Shown piece after piece: positions 1-9,196 of a DNA stretch of 64,000 nt. Made by a program: the position numbers and the translations under genes. Below the pieces are notes generated by a model. It saw only the letters and a list, made by a program, of their open reading frames with translations, had not been told where the DNA came from and did no database searches. The stretch is from Erythrobacter sp. EC-HK427. Its GTDB lineage: Bacteria; Pseudomonadota; Alphaproteobacteria; Sphingomonadales; Sphingomonadaceae. Location: NCBI RefSeq assembly GCF_902498745.1, contig NZ_LR701479.1, forward strand, positions 2,621,060 to 2,685,059. The letters run 5' to 3'. How positions within the stretch are numbered: the first letter of the stretch is position 1; each line of letters starts with the position of its first letter.

Positions 1-1117
1 CCGCGTGCTGCGCGTCCGTCCCCACCCCGCCCCAGGTGATCGGCGCGGTCGGGCCGGTGGGCAGGCCATCGACGTTCACGCTCTTGCCGTTCGATTCCAT
101 TTCCAGCTGCTGGAGATAATCGGGCAACAGCCGCAGCCGCTCGTCATAGGCGAACACGGCGCGGGTCTGCGCGCCTTCCAGGCGGGAGTAGAACAGATCG
201 GCAAAGGCGGCGCGCAGGGGCAAGTTAGCCCGCCCGTCGGTATCGCGGAAATGCTCGTCCACCTTCGCCGCGCCATCCAGCATCGCCTGAAAATCGGCAT
301 AGCCGAGCGCGACGGCAATCGGGAAGCCGATGCTCGACCACAGCGAATAGCGCCCGCCCACGCTCTCGGCAAAAGGCAGGATGCGCGTTTCATCGACGCC
401 CCATTCCACCGCCTTCTCCGGCGCGGCGGTAAGTGCGATCACGCGGCCCGTGGGATCGTCCACCCCATTGTCGGCGAGCCATTTCAACGCGCTGGTCGCA
501 TTGGTCATCGTCTCTATGGTGGTGAAGGTTTTGGAGGCGACTGCCAGCATCGTCGTCGCCGGATCGCACGCCTTGAACGCGGCTTCCAAGGCCACCCCGT
601 CGATATTGGAGACAACGTGCACGTCGACTTCCGCCCCGTCGCGGGTAAGCGCGTCCACCGCCAGCGCGGGGCCAAGCGCGCTGCCGCCAATGCCGACATG
701 GATCAGATGCTTGACCTCGCCGAAAACCCCTCCGTGAATCGCCTCGACCATCAACTTCATGCGTTCGAGCAGCGCGGCGGCTTCCTCGACGCTGGATTCC
801 TTGCCGACCCCGCGCAAGGCGGTGTGCTCTGCTGCGCGGCCTTCGGTGGGGTTCACCACCTCGCCTGTAAACATCTTGGCGCGCATTCCGGCGAAATCGC
901 ACGCTTCGGCCAGCGCTTCAAATTCGCTCAGCAGTGTGTCGGTCAAATGCGTTTTCGACCAGTCGAAGCGGATGCCCAAAGGTGCCTCGCCCCCGCGCAG
1001 TTCGAGCCTTGTGGAAAGCTTGTCCACCCGATCGGGATCGGCGGCAAACAGCTCTTCCAGCGTGGGATCGGGATGCAGGGCGAGCGCGTTCCACGCTTCG
1101 TCACGGGTCAGGGGCAC
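1..1117 (-). CDS. pgi: Glucose-6-phosphate isomerase, C-terminus beyond window
   Basis: Interconverts glucose-6-phosphate and fructose-6-phosphate in the cytoplasm (glycolysis, gluconeogenesis). About 372 N-terminal residues are visible. The glycine-rich HVGIGGSALGP stretch and the family signature ESVGGRYSLWSSIG are both present. The reading frame leaves the window inside the conserved GTDAQHA segment, where most homologues continue for roughly another 130 residues. I chose the GTG at 1117 because an AGGAAAGGA ribosome-binding sequence lies just upstream and no ATG sits nearby in frame. It diverges from lepB across a 247-base gap. The truncation is due only to the window boundary. Confidence 0.95.
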   Translation of the reverse strand, partial: MPLTRDEAWNALALHPDPTLEELFAADPDRVDKLSTRLELRGGEAPLGIRFDWSKTHLTDTLLSEFEALAEACDFAGMRAKMFTGEVVNPTEGRAAEHTALRGVGKESSVEEAAALLERMKLMVEAIHGGVFGEVKHLIHVGIGGSALGPALAVDALTRDGAEVDVHVVSNIDGVALEAAFKACDPATTMLAVASKTFTTIETMTNATSALKWLADNGVDDPTGRVIALTAAPEKAVEWGVDETRILPFAESVGGRYSLWSSIGFPIAVALGYADFQAMLDGAAKVDEHFRDTDGRANLPLRAAFADLFYSRLEGAQTRAVFAYDERLRLLPDYLQQLEMESNGKSVNVDGLPTGPTAPITWGGVGTDAQHA

Positions 1118-1234
1118 GGGTGGAGAATCCTTTCCTACAATGGGCGCCTATCGCTACGCGCCTTGGCCATGATTGCAAACCGCGAAATAGCTATGCGGGA
1201 ACGCTCCCAAAGCGCTGCCCGCGTGCAGGCCGCA

Positions 1235-1274
1235 GTTTTTGCTCCAGGACTGTGTAACAGGTGTAACAGGTTCG
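1235..1274 (+). repeat. 40-base intergenic repeat, copy A (upstream of lepB)
   Basis: Contains a 9-base tandem direct repeat, TGTAACAGG twice, preceded by TTTTTGCTCCAGGAC. A near-identical copy lies at 20165-20205 on the minus strand. In both places the last base of the double repeat is 95 bases from the A of the start codon of the next gene, in the same orientation. TTGCTC followed 16 bases later by GTGTAA could also serve as a weak -35/-10 pair. Function is unknown; an operator or promoter element is the simplest reading. Confidence 0.6.
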
Positions 1275-1364
1275 TTGGATTTGCCCCCGGAAGTGGCGGG
1301 AATCGGCGGGCGCGCCGATGCAAATGCTTGACCTTCGCCGCGCTCCGCAACAAGGGTTACGCCC

Positions 1365-2174
1365 ATGTCTGAAGAGCATATCCGAGAGATCGAAGAGCCC
1401 GCTGGCGCAGCGCCGGCCAAAGCCGCCAAGCCGGAAGCGAAGGAAGACGACTGGAAGAGCTTCGGCTGGTTCCTCGTCAAGCTGGTGATCGTGGTGCTGA
1501 TCTTCCGCACCTTCGCCTTCACCAGCTTCAACATCCCCTCGCAAAGCATGATGCCGCGCCTGCTGGTGGGTGACCATCTGTTCGCGCAGAAGTGGAGCTA
1601 CGGCTATTCGCGCGCCGCGCTGCCGCTCGATCCCGAGGCGGGCGACTGGCACCTGTTCCAGACGCTGCCCGAACGCGGCGATGTGGTGATCTTCAAGCAC
1701 CCTATTGACCGCAGCGACTACATCAAGCGCGTAATCGGCCTGCCGGGCGACACGGTGCAAATGGTCGAAGGCGTGCTGCATATCAACGATGTGCCGGTGG
1801 AGATGGAACAGGTCGAAGACTTCGTCATTCCACTGGCCACCGGCGATGATTGCCGCGGAACCCGCATCTCGACCGAAGACGGCCCTGTTTGCAGCAATCC
1901 GCAGTATCGCGAGACGCTCCCCAACGGTGTCACCTACAACATCCTCGATCTGGGTGTGACCCCGCAGGACAATACCGCGCCGTTCATCGTGGGCGAAGGC
2001 CAGCTGTTCCTGATGGGCGACAACCGCGACAACTCGCTCGACAGCCGCTTCCCTGCCGAAGCGCAGCGCGGGATCGGCTTGGTGCCGGTCGAGAACCTCG
2101 TCGGCGAAGCAAGCTTCATGTACTGGTCGTGGGGCGGCGGTGTGCGTTGGAGCCGGATGTTCAAAGGCATATGA
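1365..2174 (+). CDS. lepB: Signal peptidase I
   Basis: Membrane-bound serine protease that removes Sec/Tat signal peptides on the outer face of the inner membrane. The 269-residue protein has a charged Ala/Lys/Glu-rich start, one membrane segment at about residues 33-50, the catalytic serine in PSQSMMP (Ser61), and the catalytic lysine in YIKRVIGLPGD (Lys121). The conserved GDNRDNS box follows near residue 220. Its stop overlaps the rnc start (ATGA), so lepB-rnc-era is one operon, a common arrangement in proteobacteria. Upstream is a 40-base repeat shared with the deoxyhypusine-synthase-like gene. Confidence 0.97.
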   Translation: MSEEHIREIEEPAGAAPAKAAKPEAKEDDWKSFGWFLVKLVIVVLIFRTFAFTSFNIPSQSMMPRLLVGDHLFAQKWSYGYSRAALPLDPEAGDWHLFQTLPERGDVVIFKHPIDRSDYIKRVIGLPGDTVQMVEGVLHINDVPVEMEQVEDFVIPLATGDDCRGTRISTEDGPVCSNPQYRETLPNGVTYNILDLGVTPQDNTAPFIVGEGQLFLMGDNRDNSLDSRFPAEAQRGIGLVPVENLVGEASFMYWSWGGGVRWSRMFKGI

Positions 2175-2842
2175 GCGGGCTCGATCCAGCCACGCGGGGC
2201 TGGCTTGAAGCCCACGGCTTTGCCGTTGGTAACGAGGCGCTGTGGGCCGAGGCACTCACCCATGGCAGCACCGGTGCCAAGCGCGATTACCAGCGGCTGG
2301 AGTTTCTGGGCGACCGCGTGCTCGGCCTCACCATCGCGCACTGGCTCTACGCCGATAGCGCGAGCGACGAAGGCCGCATGGCGCAGCGGCTGAACGCGCT
2401 GGTGGCCAAAGGCGCCTGTGCGGATCGCGCGCGCGAGCTTGGCGTCGCGCAGCACCTGCTGATGGGCAAGCAGGCCCGCGAAGACGGCGCACAGGACAGC
2501 GACAATGTGCTGGGCGACATCATGGAATCGCTGCTCGGCGCGAGTTTCATCGAAAGCGGCTTCGACGCGACCGAAGCGCTGATCTGCCGCTTTTGGGGCG
2601 AGGCGGTCGATGGCAAAACCGGCCAGTCCAAACATCCCAAATCCGCCTTGCAGGAATGGGCCGCCGGCAACCAGCGCCGCCCGCCCGAATACGAAGTGAC
2701 CAGCATTGACGGCCCTGACCACGCCCGCCGCTTCACCGTGCGCGTGCGCGTCCACAAGGTCGGCGAGGTAGAGGCGATGGCCAGCGGCAAACGCGATGCG
2801 GAAACCGAGGCGGCGCGACTGTTTATGGAGAAATTCGGGTGA
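2171..2842 (+). CDS. rnc: Ribonuclease III
   Basis: Double-strand-specific endoribonuclease that processes rRNA precursors and structured mRNAs. The 223-residue product is of normal length. It contains the RNase III signature RLEFLGDRVLGL (about residues 42-53), the second acidic metal-binding cluster DNVLGDIMESLLGA, and a C-terminal double-stranded-RNA-binding domain beginning near HPKSALQEW and ending in GKRDAETEAARLFMEKFG. The ATG at 2171 overlaps the lepB stop by 4 bases. Its TGA overlaps the GTG start of era, so the three genes are translationally coupled. Confidence 0.97.
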   Translation: MSGLDPATRGWLEAHGFAVGNEALWAEALTHGSTGAKRDYQRLEFLGDRVLGLTIAHWLYADSASDEGRMAQRLNALVAKGACADRARELGVAQHLLMGKQAREDGAQDSDNVLGDIMESLLGASFIESGFDATEALICRFWGEAVDGKTGQSKHPKSALQEWAAGNQRRPPEYEVTSIDGPDHARRFTVRVRVHKVGEVEAMASGKRDAETEAARLFMEKFG

Positions 2843-3741
2843 CCACTTCTGAGACCAAATGCGGCCTCATCGCCGTGATCGGCGCGCCCAATGCGGGCAA
2901 ATCCACGCTGGTGAACCAGTTGGTCGGCCAGAAGGTCGCGATCACCTCCGCCAAGGCGCAGACGACCCGCGCGCGCCTGCTCGGCATTGCGCTGCACGAT
3001 GCAACGCAGATCCTGCTGGTCGATACACCCGGCATTTTCGAGCCGAAGCGCCGCCTCGACCGCGCAATGGTCAGCGCCGCGTGGGAAGGCACAACGGCGG
3101 CGGACGCGGTGCTGCTGGTGGTCGATCCGGTGAAGCAACGGCGGCACGAACTGATGCCGTTGCTGGAAGGGCTGAAGGATCGCACGGAGCGCAAGATCCT
3201 CGTCCTTAACAAGGTCGATGTGAGCAAGAAGGAACCGCTGCTCGAACTGGCGCAGGAGTTGACCGCGCTGGCCGATTTCTCGGAAGTCTACTTCGTTTCC
3301 GCTTTGACGGGCGACGGGGTGCCGGAACTGAAGGATCACCTCGCCGCGCTGATGCCCGAAGGCCCGTGGCACTATCCCGAAGATCAGGTGTCCGATGCGT
3401 CGGAACGCCTGCTCGCCGCCGAAGTGACCCGCGAACAGCTCTACCGGCAACTCCACGAGGAGCTACCCTACGATGCCGCCGTGCGCCCCGAAAGCTACGA
3501 ACAGCGGCCCGATGGCTCGGTCGAAATCCGCCAACAAATCGTGATTGCGCGCGACAGCCAGAAGCCGATCGTGCTCGGCAAACAGGGTCGACGGATCAAG
3601 GAAATCGGCGAGGCGGCGCGCAACGAACTCGCGGGAATCCTGGGCGTCAAAGTCCACCTGTTCCTCCACGTCAAAGTGGACGAACGCTGGGCCGAAAGCC
3701 GCGAGATTTATGAAGAAATCGGGCTGGATTGGGTGCGTTAG
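2839..3741 (+). CDS. era: GTPase Era
   Basis: Essential GTPase that binds 16S rRNA and helps mature the small ribosomal subunit. The 300-residue protein has G1 (GAPNAGKST, near residue 16), G3 (DTPGIFEPKRRLD), G4 (NKVD) and a G5-like VSALTGDG, then a C-terminal KH RNA-binding domain with the GKQGRRIKEIGEAAR motif. The start is GTG at 2839, overlapping the rnc stop as GTGA. It is the last gene of the lepB-rnc-era operon and converges on the response regulator gene with only 10 bases between them; I see no clear terminator there. Confidence 0.97.
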   Translation: MTTSETKCGLIAVIGAPNAGKSTLVNQLVGQKVAITSAKAQTTRARLLGIALHDATQILLVDTPGIFEPKRRLDRAMVSAAWEGTTAADAVLLVVDPVKQRRHELMPLLEGLKDRTERKILVLNKVDVSKKEPLLELAQELTALADFSEVYFVSALTGDGVPELKDHLAALMPEGPWHYPEDQVSDASERLLAAEVTREQLYRQLHEELPYDAAVRPESYEQRPDGSVEIRQQIVIARDSQKPIVLGKQGRRIKEIGEAARNELAGILGVKVHLFLHVKVDERWAESREIYEEIGLDWVR

Positions 3742-3751
3742 AGCGCGCGCC

Positions 3752-4402
3752 TCAACCCGCCATCACCTTCACCAGTTTCGCCTTCAACGCCTCTTCGGTG
3801 AAGGGCTTGACGATGTAGTCGTCCGCACCCGCGCCGATGCCGGTGTGGATGTCCTTCGCCTCGCCCTTGGAGGTGCAGAACACCACGGTCGGGCGCTTCG
3901 TTGTCGGCAAGGCCCGCAAGGCGCGGACGAATTCGGGGCCGCTCATCACCGGCATTTGCCAGTCGGTCACCACCAGATCGGGCATCGCCTTCTCGCAGCG
4001 GAGCAGTGCCTCGCGGCCATCCTCAGCCTCGATCACGATATAGCCCAGTTCGGCCGCGATCTTGCCCGCCAGCTTGCGCACCACGCGGCTGTCATCAACC
4101 ACGAGGCAGGTCTTGCCCTGCCTGCCCGCAGGCACAGCGCCGCGTGCCGCCATCGCCTGCTGCACAATCGCATCGGTCGCATCGACATCGGCGAGCACCT
4201 CCACCACCTGTTCGAGATCGCCTTCCTGATCGGGCGCGAGTTCGGTCAGTTCGAGCGGTTCCTCCTCGGCGACAAAGTCTTCCGGATCGGCCACGCCGGG
4301 AGCCTTACGCGCATCGGCAAGCCGTTCGGCCAGCGTGCGCTTGTCCTTCAGCAGGCCCTCGCCCGCGCGCATCCCGGTTTGGCGCTTGATCAGATGTTGC
4401 AT
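3752..4402 (-). CDS. Response regulator with long N-terminal extension
   Basis: The C-terminal 120 residues form a CheY-like receiver: acidic pair Asp103/Asp104, phosphoacceptor Asp147 in VTDWQMP, a Thr/Ser switch position at 177-178, and the conserved Lys199 in DDYIVKPF. There is no DNA-binding or enzymatic output domain. The first 96 residues are charged and Glu/Asp-rich, probably flexible, and I do not recognise them. The ATG at 4402 has an AGAGGGA ribosome-binding sequence. It lies 19 bases downstream of a small gene and is probably cotranscribed with it. The partner histidine kinase is not in the window. Confidence 0.85.
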   Translation of the reverse strand: MQHLIKRQTGMRAGEGLLKDKRTLAERLADARKAPGVADPEDFVAEEEPLELTELAPDQEGDLEQVVEVLADVDATDAIVQQAMAARGAVPAGRQGKTCLVVDDSRVVRKLAGKIAAELGYIVIEAEDGREALLRCEKAMPDLVVTDWQMPVMSGPEFVRALRALPTTKRPTVVFCTSKGEAKDIHTGIGAGADDYIVKPFTEEALKAKLVKVMAG

Positions 4403-4421
4403 CGTGTGATCCCTCTGACCA

Positions 4422-4661
4422 TCAATAGCCGCTGGATGCCGCCATCAGCGGCGCCGTCGCCACTGCCGCGCGGACATGGATATAGGGCACCCAGACGTCG
4501 CCAAACGCAGCCTTCTGGTACCAGACATCGAGTACGTCGTAGGTCTCCCACAAACCGCTCTTGTCCTGCAACCGCAGCCCCTCGCCAATGCGCGGCACCG
4601 AGGCAAAGCGCAGCCGCTGCTGCGTCTGGTCGGTTTCGTTCTGGATTTCGATCTCGATCAC
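4422..4661 (-). CDS. Small conserved-looking protein of unknown function
   Basis: Encodes about 79 residues beginning VIEIEIQNETDQ. It is rich in Trp, Tyr and Asp in the middle (YDVLDVWYQKAAFGDVWVPY), which suggests a small folded beta-rich protein. I chose the GTG at 4661 because AGGGGCG lies just upstream; an in-frame GTG at 4688 would add nine residues without a good ribosome-binding site. It sits 19 bases ahead of the response regulator, suggesting a shared transcript. I do not recognise the family. Confidence 0.6.
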   Translation of the reverse strand: MIEIEIQNETDQTQQRLRFASVPRIGEGLRLQDKSGLWETYDVLDVWYQKAAFGDVWVPYIHVRAAVATAPLMAASSGY

Positions 4662-4736
4662 ACGGCACGCCCCTGATGTCGGGGTCACGGCCTAATGATG
4701 ATTGGTTGACGAATTGCGAACGGCCTTGCGTGTGCC

Positions 4737-7289
4737 CTATTTCGCGGCTTCCTTCTTCTTGGCGGGTGCCTTCTTCTTGGCAGCAGCTTTCTTCGCCGGA
4801 GCCTTTTTCCGTCCGCCCTTCTTCGCAGGCGCTTTCGCGGCCTTTTCGGCAATCAGCACCAGCGCCTCTTCCAGTGTCAGCGCGTCCTTGTCCTTATCCT
4901 TGGGCAGCGTCGCGTTGACGGTTCCGTCGGTCACATAGGCGCCGTAGCGGCCATCCATCAGCTTGATGTCATTGCCTGCTTCGGTCTGGCCGAGAACCTT
5001 CAACGGCTCGCGGCTGCTTGCCCCTCGCCCCCCGCGATTGGCGGCTTCGGCGAGCAGAGTGACAGCGGCATTCATCCCGGTTTCGAACACATCGCGGGTG
5101 CTGGAGAGCTTGGCATATTTGCCATCGTGCCGCAGATACGGCCCGTAACGCCCGATCGCCGCTTCGATTTCCAAGCCCGTTTCGGGATGCGCGCCGATGA
5201 TGCGCGGAAGGTCGAGCAGCTTCACCGCCCATTCGAGGCCGAAATCGTCCAGATCCTTGGGGATGGAGGCGCGCTTGGCTTCCTTGCCCTCGCCCATTTC
5301 CACATAGGGCCCGAACCGGCCCGATTTGCGCGAGATCGCCTGGCCCGTCTCGGGATGCTCTCCAATCACGCCATCGTCCGAACCGTCTTCCCCGCCGGGC
5401 TGGCCGAATTTGCGGCGGAAGGTGCATTCGGGATAGTTGACGCAGGCGACAAACGCGCCGAACCGCCCGCCGCGCAGATGCAGTTCACCGCCATTGCGGC
5501 CTTGTTCGGCGCAGAGCGGGCACCAGCGCGGATCGTGGCCATCCTCGCGCGGTGGGAAGAGGAAGTCAGCGAGGAATTCGTCGAGCACTTCGGTCACTTC
5601 CGAAGGCTTCTGCTCCATCACCTCGTCGCTTTTGGGTTTGAAGTCCTTCCAGAAACTTTCGAGCAATGCCTTGTATTCCGCGCGCCCGCCAGAAACCTCG
5701 TCCAGCTCGTCTTCGAGGCTGGCGGTGAAATCATAGGCGACATAGGTGGGGAAGAATCGCTCGAGAAACGCTGTGAGGAGCCGCCCCGAATCCTCTGCAA
5801 AAAAGCGGTTTTTCTCCATCCGCACATAGTCCCGGTCGCGCAGTGTCTGGATGGTGGAGGCATAGGTGGAAGGCCGCCCGATGCCGAGTTCCTCCAACCG
5901 CTTCACCAGCGATGCTTCGGAGAAGCGCGGTGGCGGCTGGGTGAAGTGCTGGGTCGCCTCCACAGCCTTCTTCGCAGGCGCATCGCCCTTGCGCATCACG
6001 GGGAGGAGATTGTCGTCATCCTCGTCCGATTTTTCGTCGAAACTCTCGGAGTAAACCGCCAGAAATCCGGGGAATTTCACCACCTGGCCAGTCGCGCGCA
6101 GTTCGTGTTGACCGGTCGGATCGCGCAGTGTGACCGTGGTGCGCTCCAATTGCGCGGTCGCCATCTGGCTGGCCATGGCGCGCTTAAAAATCAGGTCATA
6201 GAGCTTCGCCTCATCCCCCGATCCGGCGCGATCCTTGCGGAAATCGGTCGGGCGAATGGCTTCGTGCGCTTCCTGTGCGTTCTTCGCCTTGGTCTGGTAA
6301 AAGCGCGGCTTTTCCGGGCGATAGTCTTCGGAGAACCGTTCCGCGATAGCATCGCGCGCAGCGAGAATGGCGCTCATATCCATCTGCACGCCGTCGGTCC
6401 GCATATAGGTGATCGCGCCCGCTTCATACAGCGATTGCGCACAGCGCATCGTGTGGCTGGCGGAGAATCCGAGTTTGCGCGCGGCCTCTTGCTGCAGGGT
6501 CGAGGTTGTAAAGGGCGGTGCGGGATTGCGCTTCAGCGGCTTGGTCTCGACCTCTTCGACGGTGAAGCGCCCTTGCTCCACCGCAGCCTTGGCTGCATCG
6601 GCACTGCCCTTGTCGCCTAGCGAGAGCTTCTCCAGTCTCTTCCCATCGAACCGCACAAGCCTCGCATCAAATTCGGTGCCGTCATGCGCCATCTTCGCCA
6701 CGACCGACCAATATTCTTCGGCCCGGAACAGCTCGATCTCGCGCTCCCGCTCGCAGATCAGCCGCAACGCGACCGATTGCACCCGGCCCGCCGACTTGGC
6801 CCCCGGCAGCTTGCGCCACAGCACGGGGGAGAGCGTGAAGCCAAACAGGTAATCGAGCGCGCGGCGGCCGAGATAGGCGTCGATCAGATCCTGATCGAGC
6901 TGGCGCGGCTTTTTCATCGCCTCGGTCACCGCCGCTTTGGTGATGGCGTTGAACGTCACGCGCTCCACCTCGGCAGGCAAGGCCTTGCGCTTCTTGAGCA
7001 AGTCCATCACGTGCCAGCTGATCGCCTCCCCTTCGCGGTCAGGGTCGGTGGCGAGGATCAGACGGTCAGCTTTTTTCGCGGCATCCGAAATCGCCTTGAC
7101 CTGCGCCTTGTTGCGGGCGTCGGCATAGACTTCCCAGTCCATCGCGAAATCCTCGTCCGGGCGCACGCTGCCATCCTTGGGCGGCAGATCGCGGACGTGG
7201 CCGTAGGATGCGAGGACCTTGTAGTCCTTGCCCAGATACTTCTCGATGGTTTTCGCCTTCGCGGGCGATTCGACGATGACTAATTGCAT
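4737..7289 (-). CDS. topA: DNA topoisomerase I
   Basis: Type IA topoisomerase that relaxes negative supercoils. The 850-residue protein starts with the TOPRIM domain (IVESPAKAKTIEKYLG; acidic residues Glu7, Asp82 and Asp84 in TDPDREGE). The catalytic tyrosine is Tyr295 in AGAITYMRTDG. A four-cysteine zinc ribbon follows (Cys590, Cys593, Cys616, Cys622), then further topoisomerase C-terminal repeats with GRYGPYL / GRYGAYV motifs. The last 35 residues are a Lys/Ala-rich tail of the kind seen in many alphaproteobacterial TopA proteins, likely a DNA contact. A palindrome-rich 74-base region lies upstream. Confidence 0.97.
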   Translation of the reverse strand: MQLVIVESPAKAKTIEKYLGKDYKVLASYGHVRDLPPKDGSVRPDEDFAMDWEVYADARNKAQVKAISDAAKKADRLILATDPDREGEAISWHVMDLLKKRKALPAEVERVTFNAITKAAVTEAMKKPRQLDQDLIDAYLGRRALDYLFGFTLSPVLWRKLPGAKSAGRVQSVALRLICEREREIELFRAEEYWSVVAKMAHDGTEFDARLVRFDGKRLEKLSLGDKGSADAAKAAVEQGRFTVEEVETKPLKRNPAPPFTTSTLQQEAARKLGFSASHTMRCAQSLYEAGAITYMRTDGVQMDMSAILAARDAIAERFSEDYRPEKPRFYQTKAKNAQEAHEAIRPTDFRKDRAGSGDEAKLYDLIFKRAMASQMATAQLERTTVTLRDPTGQHELRATGQVVKFPGFLAVYSESFDEKSDEDDDNLLPVMRKGDAPAKKAVEATQHFTQPPPRFSEASLVKRLEELGIGRPSTYASTIQTLRDRDYVRMEKNRFFAEDSGRLLTAFLERFFPTYVAYDFTASLEDELDEVSGGRAEYKALLESFWKDFKPKSDEVMEQKPSEVTEVLDEFLADFLFPPREDGHDPRWCPLCAEQGRNGGELHLRGGRFGAFVACVNYPECTFRRKFGQPGGEDGSDDGVIGEHPETGQAISRKSGRFGPYVEMGEGKEAKRASIPKDLDDFGLEWAVKLLDLPRIIGAHPETGLEIEAAIGRYGPYLRHDGKYAKLSSTRDVFETGMNAAVTLLAEAANRGGRGASSREPLKVLGQTEAGNDIKLMDGRYGAYVTDGTVNATLPKDKDKDALTLEEALVLIAEKAAKAPAKKGGRKKAPAKKAAAKKKAPAKKKEAAK

Positions 7290-7308
7290 GATGGTGTGGA
7301 CCGGCCCT

Positions 7309-7323
7309 TACACGTGTACGTAC
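7309..7323. promoter_or_regulatory. Overlapping palindromes upstream of topA
   Basis: TACACGTGTA (7309-7318) and GTACGTAC (7316-7323) are two perfect palindromes that share three bases, about 20 bases upstream of the topA start in the short gap to the next gene. They could be an operator or a supercoiling-sensitive element in the topA promoter. Only the symmetry is directly seen; short palindromes also occur by chance. Confidence 0.25.
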
Positions 7324-7363
7324 GCGCGAGGGTTGGGACGCGCGGCGGATTCGTCAAGCGGGT

Positions 7364-8068
7364 TTAGTCAAACACCTGTGACAACGTCTCGCTTCGCCCA
7401 TGCAACCGGTCGTACAAGAAAACGCCCATAGCGATTGTCAGAACCGTACCGATATTGCTGACAAGGTTCTCAAAGAAAATCGAGACCAAACCAAATCCGG
7501 TTATGTTCAACACCAATCCAAGCACGACAATGATCGCCACACCAGTGAGATAAGCCAATACAACAGGCGTCGTATTGCCGCTCACCATGTCCCAGCTGTC
7601 TCCCATTGACTCGATCGTGCCCCGCTTGTTGGCGATCAAGAATGCAGGCGCAGCCGCCCAACGAGCACCGAAAATGAGACCCGGGATGACCAGCAGCATG
7701 AACCCGAGCCCGGTTCCGATGCCGATCAGAATAGCCTGCGCAACATAGCGGAAAAAACGCCGCTCGCTGTCGGGCGGGTAATAGCCGGCACGCCGCAGAA
7801 GCAACTCCCACAACAGATAGCTGGCGACAATTGCGACGATCAGGAGCGCGATACCGGCAATACCGGCGCTTATCCCGAATGCCGTCAGAACGAAGGAAGG
7901 TATTTCGAAACCCGCGATGTCGCCATCGCCCAGAAAGAAAAAGCCGCCCTGCAGCGCCGTTCCCAGAACTGTTAGCGTCAACACGAAGACGACGAGCATC
8001 TGCATATTTTCCTGAACCTTGGCGATTGTCCCTTCGACAACCTCCCGCACTGTCAGTTCGTTTTCCAT
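7364..8068 (-). CDS. Polytopic membrane protein of unknown function
   Basis: A 234-residue protein with about five hydrophobic segments, around residues 24-46, 60-90, 110-132, 160-185 and 190-212. The loop segment GLIFGARWAAAPAFLIANKRG resembles the repeated core of glycerophosphodiester-phosphodiesterase-type membrane domains, a weak similarity. I chose the ATG at 8068 because AGGGG lies seven bases upstream; two further in-frame starts reach back to 8086, directly against the dprA stop. Base composition is visibly lower in GC than its neighbours, which may mark relaxed constraint or transfer. Function is not predictable. Confidence 0.7.
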   Translation of the reverse strand: MENELTVREVVEGTIAKVQENMQMLVVFVLTLTVLGTALQGGFFFLGDGDIAGFEIPSFVLTAFGISAGIAGIALLIVAIVASYLLWELLLRRAGYYPPDSERRFFRYVAQAILIGIGTGLGFMLLVIPGLIFGARWAAAPAFLIANKRGTIESMGDSWDMVSGNTTPVVLAYLTGVAIIVVLGLVLNITGFGLVSIFFENLVSNIGTVLTIAMGVFLYDRLHGRSETLSQVFD

Positions 8069-8086
8069 CTTCATCCCCTGTTTCAC

Positions 8087-9196
8087 TTACGTAGTGAGGC
8101 TTACCTTGCCACCTGCGTGCCTTTCAAGTCGTCCCGCAATCTCCAGTTCCAGCAGCGCCATCTGCACCGCACCCGCGCTTGCGCCTGACTGGCGGATCAA
8201 CTCATCGACCGACACGGGCGCGAGGGTCAGCATATCGGCGATGGCGCGGGTTTCGGCCTCGCTAGGTTCTTCCAGCGGCGCGAAATCGGCCGGAGTCACC
8301 GGATCGCGGAAGCTGGAGCGCGGCACGCCGTCGAAGCCGGTCAGCAGTTCGATCACATCCTCCGGCTCTTGCACCAGCACCGCGCCTTCGCGGATCAGGT
8401 GGTTGCAGCCGTGGCTGCGCGCTTCCAGCGGGCTGCCGGGGATCGCCATCACCTCGCGCCCCGCCTCTGCCGCCAAACGCGCTGTGATGAGTGAGCCCGA
8501 CTTCACCGCCGCCTCCACCACCACCGTGCCGATGGCGAGTCCTGCAATGATGCGGTTGCGCTTCGGGAAATGTTGCCCGCGTGGTTCGGTACCTGGAGGC
8601 TCCTCGGCGATCAGCAGGCCTTCGCTGGCGATCTGCTCCTGCAATTTGGCGTGTTGCGGCGGGTAGGCAATGTCGATCCCGCTGGCGATGACGCCGATGG
8701 TCGAAGGCATTGCGCCCTCATGGCTCGCCCCGTCGATCCCCCTCGCCAGACCGGAGACGACGACAAACCCCGCTTCCGACAACTTGCGGGCAAAGTCGCG
8801 CGACAGCTTGACCGCCGCTGCCGAGGCATTGCGCGCGCCGACCATGGCGACGCAAGGCTGGCTCGCCAGTTCGATCCGACCGCGCATGGTGATGATCGGC
8901 GGCGCGTTTTCCATCTCGGCCAACAGCGCGGGATAGTCGGGCATATCGTGGAACAGATAGCGCGCACCCGCCTTGCGCGCCTCGGCAATCTCGCGCTCGA
9001 TCCGGTCGCGAGCGGCGGGGGTGTAATTGCGCTTCGCCCCGCGCGCGGCGAGGTCGGGCAGAGCCTCCAGCGCCTCCGCCGCTGTGCCGAAGCGCGACAG
9101 CAACTGCGAATAACTTACCGGCCCGATATTGGCCGAGCGCAGCAGGCGAATGCGCGCAAACGCCTCGTCCTGGCTGAGCTTGGGCGCGTCGGTCAC
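8087..9196 (-). CDS. dprA: DNA-processing protein DprA
   Basis: Binds incoming single-stranded DNA and loads RecA in natural transformation; also called Smf. The 369-residue protein has an N-terminal helical region. The Rossmann-like DNA-binding core contains VAMVGARNAS, VSGLARGIDGASHEGA, FPKRNRIIAGL and SGSLITARLAAEAGREVMAIPG (residues about 120-270). A C-terminal winged-helix region (PVSVDELIRQSGASAGAVQMAL) completes it. The start is GTG at 9196, overlapping the plsY stop as GTGA, so the two genes are cotranscribed, as in many alphaproteobacteria. No other competence genes are in view. Confidence 0.95.
   Translation of the reverse strand: MTDAPKLSQDEAFARIRLLRSANIGPVSYSQLLSRFGTAAEALEALPDLAARGAKRNYTPAARDRIEREIAEARKAGARYLFHDMPDYPALLAEMENAPPIITMRGRIELASQPCVAMVGARNASAAAVKLSRDFARKLSEAGFVVVSGLARGIDGASHEGAMPSTIGVIASGIDIAYPPQHAKLQEQIASEGLLIAEEPPGTEPRGQHFPKRNRIIAGLAIGTVVVEAAVKSGSLITARLAAEAGREVMAIPGSPLEARSHGCNHLIREGAVLVQEPEDVIELLTGFDGVPRSSFRDPVTPADFAPLEEPSEAETRAIADMLTLAPVSVDELIRQSGASAGAVQMALLELEIAGRLERHAGGKVSLTT

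Noticed and set aside
7364-8068. Recent horizontal transfer of the membrane-protein gene beside topA
   Set aside because: The lower GC could equally reflect hydrophobic codon content; there are no flanking repeats or mobility genes, so I left it as a note.
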